A DNA stretch of 64,000 bases, taken from NCBI RefSeq assembly GCF_000024025.1, contig NC_013131.1, forward strand, positions 4,960,001-5,024,000, in the 5' to 3' direction. The notes below the pieces were generated by a model. The model was given only the letters and a program-made list of their open reading frames with translations. It did not search any database and was not told where the DNA came from. Every line of letters starts with the position of its first letter. Position 1 is the stretch's first letter. This DNA is from Catenulispora acidiphila DSM 44928. GTDB taxonomy: Bacteria > Actinomycetota > Actinomycetes > Streptomycetales > Catenulisporaceae. Shown piece by piece: positions 59,145-64,000 of this stretch. The position numbers and the translations under genes are program-made.

Positions 59145-60515
59145 ATGACGATATCCCGTCGACGCGGCGTCCTGCTGGGCGCGACCGCGCTGGCCGTGGC
59201 GCTGGCCGCGACCGCGTGCTCCAGCTCGGCGAGCAGCGGTGGCAGCGGCAAGACCTCCTCCGGCTCCTCGCAGGCCGCCACCGTCACCGACGCCGACCTG
59301 CAGGCGGCGCTGACCGCCGGCGGGAACCTGACGGTGTGGGCCTGGGAGCCGACCTTGAAGAAGGTCGTCGCCGACTTCCAGACCAAGTACCCGAACGTGC
59401 ACGTCAACCTGGTCAACGCCGGGACCGGCAACGACGAGTACAAGGCGCTGCAGAACGCGGTCCAGGCCGGCAAGGGCGTCCCGGACGTCGCGCACATCGA
59501 GTACTACGCGCTGCCGCAGTTCGAGCTGACCAAGTCGGTGGCGAACCTGGACGAGTTCGGCGCCGCCGCGCTGAACGGCACGTTCACCCCCGGGCCGTGG
59601 AGCTCGGTCCAGGCCGCCGGCGGCGTCTACGGCCTGCCGATGGACTCCGGACCGATGGCGCTGTTCTACAACCAGACGGTCTTCACCAAGTTCGGCATCA
59701 CCACGCCCCCGGCCACGTGGGACGAGTACATCGCCGACGCCAAGAAGATCCACACCGCCGACCCCAGCGTCTACATGACCAACGACACCGGCGACGCCGG
59801 CTTCACCACCAGCATGATCTGGCAGGCCGGCGGCAAGCCCTACTCGGTCAGCGGCACCACCCTCGGTGTGAACTTCGCCGGCGACGCCGGCACGCAGAAG
59901 TTCGCGACCGCCTGGCAGCAGCTGCTGGACGGCCACGACCTGGCGCCGATCAGCTCCTGGAGCGACGCCTGGTACCAGGGCATGGCCTCGGGCAAGATCG
60001 CCTCGCTGACCATCGGCGCCTGGATGCCGGCCTCCCTGGAGTCCGGCGTGAAGTCCGGCTCCGGCCAGTGGCGCGTCGCCCCGATGCCGCAGTGGACCGC
60101 CGGGGGCAAGGTCACCTCCGAGAACGGCGGCAGCTCCCTGGCCGTGATGAAGGCGAGCACCAACCAGAAGCTGGCCTACGCGTTCCTGAAGTACGCCACC
60201 GTGGACGAGGGCGCGCAGACCCGCGTGGACAACGGCGCCTTCCCGGCCACGGTGAAGCAGCTGAACTCCCCGGACTTCCTGAACAAGACCGACGCCTACT
60301 TCGGCGACCAGAAGATCAACCAGGTGCTCGCACAGAGCGCCGCCGAGGTCGCCCCGGGCTGGTCCTACCTGCCCTTCCAGGTCTACGCCAACAGCGTCTT
60401 CAACGACACCGCCGGCAAGGCCTACATCGGGTCCTCCTCCCTGGCCGACGGGCTGAAGGCCTGGCAGGACGCCTCGATCAAGTACGCCAAGGACCAGGGC
60501 TTCACCGTCAAGTAG
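59145..60515 (+). CDS. Sugar-binding lipoprotein of the ABC transporter
   Basis: A 456-residue extracytoplasmic binding protein. Signal peptide with RRR (SRRRGVLLGATALAVALAAT) and lipobox ATA-C, then the family-1 solute-binding fold: NLTVWAWEPTLKKVVADFQT, GKGVPDVAHIEYYALPQFEL, GVYGLPMDSGPMALFYN, and ENGGSSLAVMKASTNQKLAY. The RR tail may direct Tat export. The ATG follows GAGAAGGGA. The big hairpin after the stop could stabilise this most-needed message of the operon. The ligand is likely a galactoside, given GH35 next to it. Confidence 0.93.
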   Translation: MTISRRRGVLLGATALAVALAATACSSSASSGGSGKTSSGSSQAATVTDADLQAALTAGGNLTVWAWEPTLKKVVADFQTKYPNVHVNLVNAGTGNDEYKALQNAVQAGKGVPDVAHIEYYALPQFELTKSVANLDEFGAAALNGTFTPGPWSSVQAAGGVYGLPMDSGPMALFYNQTVFTKFGITTPPATWDEYIADAKKIHTADPSVYMTNDTGDAGFTTSMIWQAGGKPYSVSGTTLGVNFAGDAGTQKFATAWQQLLDGHDLAPISSWSDAWYQGMASGKIASLTIGAWMPASLESGVKSGSGQWRVAPMPQWTAGGKVTSENGGSSLAVMKASTNQKLAYAFLKYATVDEGAQTRVDNGAFPATVKQLNSPDFLNKTDAYFGDQKINQVLAQSAAEVAPGWSYLPFQVYANSVFNDTAGKAYIGSSSLADGLKAWQDASIKYAKDQGFTVK

Positions 60516-60548
60516 CGCCTTCCTCGCGCTGACGGCCTGACCTGCGTC

Positions 60549-60595
60549 GGGACCAGTGCGGCCGTGCCTTGCCGGGCCCGGCCGCGCCTGGTCCC
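60549..60595 (+). promoter_or_regulatory. Intercistronic hairpin between binding protein and GH35 gene
   Basis: GGGACCAG-GCGGCCG pairs with CGGCCGC-CTGGTCCC (60549-60564 with 60579-60595): 15 base pairs, small internal bulge, 14-base loop. It lies 34 bases after the stop and 32 before the next GTG, without T tract. It probably protects the upstream message or partly terminates. Confidence 0.55.
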
Positions 60596-60626
60596 GCCGT
60601 GAAGAACCACAGGGAGCTACACGAAC

Positions 60627-62381
60627 GTGGCAGTACTCGACATCACCGGCGACGGCTTCAGCCTCGACGGTCAGCCCTTCCGGATCGTCTCCGGCGGCCT
60701 GCACTATTTCCGAGTCCATCCGGCGCAGTGGTCCGACCGGCTGCGCAAGGCCCGCCTGATGGGCCTGAACACCATCGACACCTACATCCCGTGGAACCTG
60801 CACGAGCGGCGCCCCGGCACGTTCGACTTCGGCGGGATCCTGGACCTGGCGGCGTTCCTGGACGCCGCCGCCGCCGAAGGGCTGCACGTCCTGCTGCGGC
60901 CCGGGCCGTACATCTGCGGGGAGTGGGAGGGCGGCGGGCTGCCGTCGTGGCTGCTCGCCGACCCGGATCTGGCGCTGCGCAGCACCGATCCGGCGTTCCT
61001 GCAGGCGGTCGAGGCGTACCTCGACGCGATCATGCCGATCGTGCTGCCCCGGCTGGGGACGCGCGGCGGACCGGTCATCGCCGTGCAGGTGGAGAACGAG
61101 TACGGGGCGTACGGCTCCGACACCGCCTATATGGAGCGGCTGTACGAGGCGCTGACGTCGCGGGGTATCGACGTACCCTTCTTCACCTCCGACCAGCCCA
61201 ACGACCTGGCGGACGGCGCGCTGCCCGGCGTCCTTGCCACCGCGAACTTCGGCGGCAAGGTGACCGCCTCGCTCGCGGCACTGCGTGCGCAGCAGCCGAC
61301 CGGACCGCTGATGTGCGCGGAGTTCTGGAACGGCTGGTTCGACTACTGGGGCGGCACGCACGCGCAGCGCTCCGCCGAGGACGCCGGCGCCGCGCTGGAG
61401 GAGATGCTGCAAGCCGGCGCTTCGGTGAACTTCTACATGTTCCACGGCGGCACCAACTTCGGATTCACCAACGGCGCCAACGACAAGGGGACGTACCGCG
61501 CCACGGTCACGTCCTACGACTACGACTCGCCGCTGGACGAAGCCGGGGACCCGACGGAGAAGTACCGGCGCTTCCGCTCCATCATCGGCAAGTACGAGAC
61601 GGTGCCGGACGAGGAAGTCCCGGAGCCGGGGGAGAAGCTGGCGCCGGTCTCGGTGGCTCTGACCGGGCGCGCGGCGTTGTTCTCCGAGGCGAGTTTGGCT
61701 TCCTTGGGCGTGGCGCAGAACTCTGAGACACCGCTGACGATGGAGCTGCTCGGTCAGGACTTCGGTTTCGTGCTCTACGAAACCCGGCTTCCCGCGGCGG
61801 GTCCGGCGACGCTGACGTTCGACGAGATCGGCGACCGCGCGCAGGTGTTCGTCGACGGTCAGCCGGTCGGCGTGCTGGAGCGCGAGCGGCACGAGCATGT
61901 GCTGTCGTTCCTGGTGCCGCGCGCCGATGCGCAGCTGCGCGTGCTAGTGGAGAACCAGGGTCGGGTGAACTACGGCCAGAAGCTCGCCGATCGCAAGGGT
62001 CTGATAGGCGCGGTCCATCTCGACGGCGCGCCGCTCACCGGCTGGACTTCGCGTCCGCTGCCGCTGGACGACCTGACCGGGCTGGCCTACGCCGAGCTCG
62101 ACGGCCCGGCGGTCGGACCCGGCTTCCACCGAGGCACGTTCGACCTCGACCGATGCGCGGACACCTACCTGCACCTGCCCGGCTGGACCAAGGGCGTGGC
62201 CTGGATCAACGGCTTCAACCTGGGTCGCTACTGGTCGCGCGGCCCGCAGGGGTCGTTGTACGTGCCCGGACCGGTGCTGCGTGCCGGAACGAACGAGCTG
62301 GTCGTCCTCGAGCTGCACGGCGCGCGCGCCGCGGCGGCCGAGCTGCGGCCGGTCCCGGATTTGGGACCGACGGAGCTGTGA
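60627..62381 (+). CDS. Beta-galactosidase, glycoside hydrolase family 35
   Basis: A 584-residue cytoplasmic enzyme (no signal peptide). The GH35 barrel is complete: GGLHYFRVHPAQWSDRLRKA, LNTIDTYIPWNLHE, RPGPYICGEWEGGGLP, acid/base Glu in AVQVENEYGAYGS, nucleophile Glu in MCAEFWNGWFDYWGG, and YMFHGGTNFGFTNGAN. C-terminal beta domains (about 350-584) follow, including WINGFNLGRYWSRGPQGSLY. It hydrolyses terminal beta-galactosides brought in by the ABC importer. The GTG start has AGGGAG about 11 bases upstream. Confidence 0.95.
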   Translation: MAVLDITGDGFSLDGQPFRIVSGGLHYFRVHPAQWSDRLRKARLMGLNTIDTYIPWNLHERRPGTFDFGGILDLAAFLDAAAAEGLHVLLRPGPYICGEWEGGGLPSWLLADPDLALRSTDPAFLQAVEAYLDAIMPIVLPRLGTRGGPVIAVQVENEYGAYGSDTAYMERLYEALTSRGIDVPFFTSDQPNDLADGALPGVLATANFGGKVTASLAALRAQQPTGPLMCAEFWNGWFDYWGGTHAQRSAEDAGAALEEMLQAGASVNFYMFHGGTNFGFTNGANDKGTYRATVTSYDYDSPLDEAGDPTEKYRRFRSIIGKYETVPDEEVPEPGEKLAPVSVALTGRAALFSEASLASLGVAQNSETPLTMELLGQDFGFVLYETRLPAAGPATLTFDEIGDRAQVFVDGQPVGVLERERHEHVLSFLVPRADAQLRVLVENQGRVNYGQKLADRKGLIGAVHLDGAPLTGWTSRPLPLDDLTGLAYAELDGPAVGPGFHRGTFDLDRCADTYLHLPGWTKGVAWINGFNLGRYWSRGPQGSLYVPGPVLRAGTNELVVLELHGARAAAAELRPVPDLGPTEL

Positions 62382-62600
62382 GCCCGACGGGACCGTGAGA
62401 CCGGCGGGGCCGCTGTTTGTGAGGGACGGCGGCCCTGCCAGAACTCTGCCACCGTCCTGCCTGCTGCCCTGCTGCTGCGCTGCCGCAACCGAGCCCTTTC
62501 GGCGTAATCAGGTCACGAATGGAGCAACCGGACTTGATCTTCCCATAGCCGCGTTGCGAGCCTGAGCGCTCTGTCTTCGCAGGGAAGGGCGTTCCACTCC

Positions 62601-63224
62601 ATGACCGGTCTCCGTCTTCGTACTCCCCGTACCTCCCGGACTCGGCGCACCGCTGCCATCGCGTTCGCGGCCACCGGCATCCTCCTCGCCCCCTCGGCGG
62701 CCGTCGCCTCGGCCGCCTCCGGCAAGCACCACGCCGAGCACTACGCCGGGCACTACGCCGAGAACCACACCGTTCACACCACGCGCACCTCGACGAACAA
62801 CAGCCAGCAGCTGCCGGTGCAGACCAACAACGGCTACAACGCCGCCTGCGGTCCCGCCGCCGACGTCGAGGCCATGTCGATGGCCCTGGGCCTGGTCGGC
62901 ATCGGCAACGTCGCGCTGTACACCGGCGCCGGGCGGACCGGCACGGGCTGCGACGTGATCACCGGCACCGGCCTGCCGATCGGCACCGACTTCCAGATCA
63001 TGGGCATGACCGCGGCGAACGTCGACAACCGGAGCGACGAGCCGGTGGCCGTCTACTCGGACACCACGGACAACCTCGACGCCGTCGTGCCGGCCGGCAC
63101 AGACAGCGACATCACCCCGGTCGACGTGAACTTCGCCGCCTACCCGCAGGGCAGCACCCCGCCGCCGGACGACAGGGGTCTGATCCCGGCCGCGGTCTTC
63201 CAGTTCCCGACCGGCGGCGCCTGA
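62601..63224 (+). CDS. Secreted protein of unknown function
   Basis: A 207-residue protein with a signal peptide (TRRTAAIAFAATGILLAPSA, cut near ASA-A) and a His/Thr-rich segment (KHHAEHYAGHYAENHTVHTT). The mature part is a beta-rich, Gly/Asp-rich region with two cysteines (AACGPAAD, GCDVIT) and a Pro-rich end. Secretion is certain; function is not recognised. It stands alone with a strong terminator after it. Confidence 0.85.
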   Translation: MTGLRLRTPRTSRTRRTAAIAFAATGILLAPSAAVASAASGKHHAEHYAGHYAENHTVHTTRTSTNNSQQLPVQTNNGYNAACGPAADVEAMSMALGLVGIGNVALYTGAGRTGTGCDVITGTGLPIGTDFQIMGMTAANVDNRSDEPVAVYSDTTDNLDAVVPAGTDSDITPVDVNFAAYPQGSTPPPDDRGLIPAAVFQFPTGGA

Positions 63225-63257
63225 GCCCCGGCTTCTGCTTCGGCTTCTGCTTCACCA

Positions 63258-63293
63258 CCTCGGGCACGTCGGCGCGCGCCGACGTGCCCGAGG
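63258..63293 (+). terminator. Strong terminator
   Basis: CCTCGGGCACGTCGGC and GCCGACGTGCCCGAGG are perfect 16-base arms with a GCGC loop, followed by TTCATCGTTTTC. Confidence 0.8.
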
Positions 63294-63298
63294 TTCAT

Positions 63299-63312
63299 CG
63301 TTTTCTAAAACG
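63299..63312. promoter_or_regulatory. Candidate LacI-like operator upstream of the EndoH gene
   Basis: CGTTTT-CT-AAAACG is an inverted repeat with 6-base arms and 2-base spacer. It resembles the CAAAACGTTTTG palindrome at 45670 by its AAAACG half-sites. It is about 70 bases upstream of the promoter below. Confidence 0.4.
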
Positions 63313-63382
63313 CTTCAGAGTGGCCTCACTATGCCCTCGCACCTCGTGCGTGTCAACGTCGCCGACACCTGATACCCGGGTC

Positions 63383-63411
63383 TTGACACGTCTGCGGCGC
63401 TGGAGCATATT
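63383..63411 (+). promoter_or_regulatory. Sigma-70-type promoter of the EndoH gene
   Basis: TTGACA (63383-63388) and CATATT (63406-63411) are separated by 17 bases; the start codon is at 63480. Confidence 0.55.
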
Positions 63412-63479
63412 CACCTCACTGAATCGGTTTATCTGCCGAGCGCCCACTGTCACCTTCATCCAGCAAGGGAGCTTGATCG

Positions 63480-64000
63480 ATGATGCGCGGACCCAGATCG
63501 AGGTGGAAGGCCCTGATCGCCACCGGCGCCCTGACGCTGGCGTTCGCCGGCACGGCGGGCGTCGCGCAGGCCACTCCCGCCAAAGCCACCCCCGCCAAGG
63601 CCAAGCCGGCGGCGACCAAGAGCGGCCCGATCTCCGTGGCGTACGTGGAGGTCAACAACAACAGCATGCTGAACGTGGGCAAGTACAAGCTCGCCACCGG
63701 CGGCGCCAACGTCTTCGACATAGCCGTGATCTTCGCGGCGAACATCGACTACGACGGCTCGAACGCCTACCTGTCCTTCAACCCGCAGGTGCAAAGCGTC
63801 CTGGACAACGTCGCGACGCAGGTCCGTCCGCTGCAGGCCAAGGGCATCAAGGTCGAGCTGTCGATCCTGGGCAACCACCAGGGCGCCGGCTTCGCCAACT
63901 TCCCCTCGCAGGCGGCCGCCGCGGCCTTCGCCAAGCAGCTGTCCGACGCCGTCACCAAGTACGGCCTGGACGGCATCGACTTCGACGACGAATACGCCGA
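63480..64000 (+). CDS. Endo-beta-N-acetylglucosaminidase H-like, GH18 (5' part, cut by window end)
   Basis: Cleaves the chitobiose core of high-mannose N-glycans outside the cell. The 173 codons present show a signal peptide (about 1-31), a Lys/Ala/Pro linker, then the EndoH sequence: ISVAYVEVNNNSMLNVGKY, FDIAVIFAANIDYDG, LGNHQGAGFANFPSQAAAAA and GLDGIDFDDEYA, where the DxDxE-type catalytic site is intact just before the window end. It closely follows Streptomyces EndoH from memory. The ATG at 63480 has AAGGGAG 9 bases upstream; a second ATG at 63483 is in frame. Confidence 0.93.
   Translation, partial: MMRGPRSRWKALIATGALTLAFAGTAGVAQATPAKATPAKAKPAATKSGPISVAYVEVNNNSMLNVGKYKLATGGANVFDIAVIFAANIDYDGSNAYLSFNPQVQSVLDNVATQVRPLQAKGIKVELSILGNHQGAGFANFPSQAAAAAFAKQLSDAVTKYGLDGIDFDDEYA

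Noticed and set aside
1-64000. tRNA genes, CRISPR arrays and insertion sequences
   Set aside because: None seen: no cloverleaf with TTCGA-type arm in context, no regularly spaced near-identical repeats outside coding sequence, and no transposase motifs. The 39-base array is coding and has no spacers.

Overview
The window is very GC-rich, starts many genes with GTG or TTG, and carries several LacI, TetR and ROK regulators, secreted glycoside hydrolases and a contractile injection system of the Streptomyces type. This points to a soil actinomycete; gene content and style fit Catenulispora or a Streptomyces-like relative (inference). There is no integrase, terminase, capsid, portal, transposase, tRNA, rRNA or CRISPR array, so the region reads as chromosome.

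Layout. 1-11200 is mixed housekeeping and accessory genes: a LacI regulator divergent from aldose 1-epimerase; zinc-independent ribosomal protein bL31; a Pro/Thr-rich membrane-anchored protein; a TetR regulator divergent from a beta-carbonic anhydrase with two palindromes around the promoter; a His-rich cation diffusion facilitator; a thioredoxin/DUF4395 pair; a lipoprotein; and a TetR regulator divergent from an acyl-CoA ligase and an MFS transporter.

11300-35040 is a contractile injection system (CIS) locus. Two tandemly duplicated membrane proteins with beta-trefoil-like C-termini are divergent from the sheath gene. Sheath, tube, a probable tail-assembly-chaperone pair, a 1258-residue protein with about fifty 13-residue repeats, a second tube protein, a LysM protein, the spike, gp25-, gpJ- and gpI-like baseplate proteins, a zinc-ribbon/membrane protein resembling CisA, a LuxR-type regulator, a DUF4255 cap protein, the AAA+ ATPase and a DUF4157 (HExxH) candidate cargo protein follow on the plus strand. 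I recognise no PAAR tip and no tail fibre. With the membrane proteins this suggests a particle that acts at the producer's own membrane, as described for Streptomyces CIS, rather than a secreted one.

35100-44030 is metabolism: a FAD/Rieske fusion oxidoreductase, a cysteine-less HesB-like protein, a CGNR zinc-finger protein, succinate-semialdehyde dehydrogenase divergent from malic enzyme, a PRC-barrel-like protein, a glyoxalase-fold protein and a lactate 2-monooxygenase-like flavoenzyme. 44030-44570 holds gene remnants (LuxR tail, frameshifted MMPL transporter) followed by a well-folded candidate non-coding RNA.

44570-64000 is rich in carbohydrate functions: LacI regulator/mannonate-dehydratase-like enzyme/epimerase; PolX; a DUF4132 protein; a GH10-CBM2 xylanase divergent from a LacI regulator; a ROK regulator with a sugar ABC transporter and GH35 beta-galactosidase; a secreted protein; and the start of an EndoH-type endo-beta-N-acetylglucosaminidase cut by the window end. 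Together they describe uptake and breakdown of plant and glycoprotein glycans under local repressors, several with visible palindromic operators.
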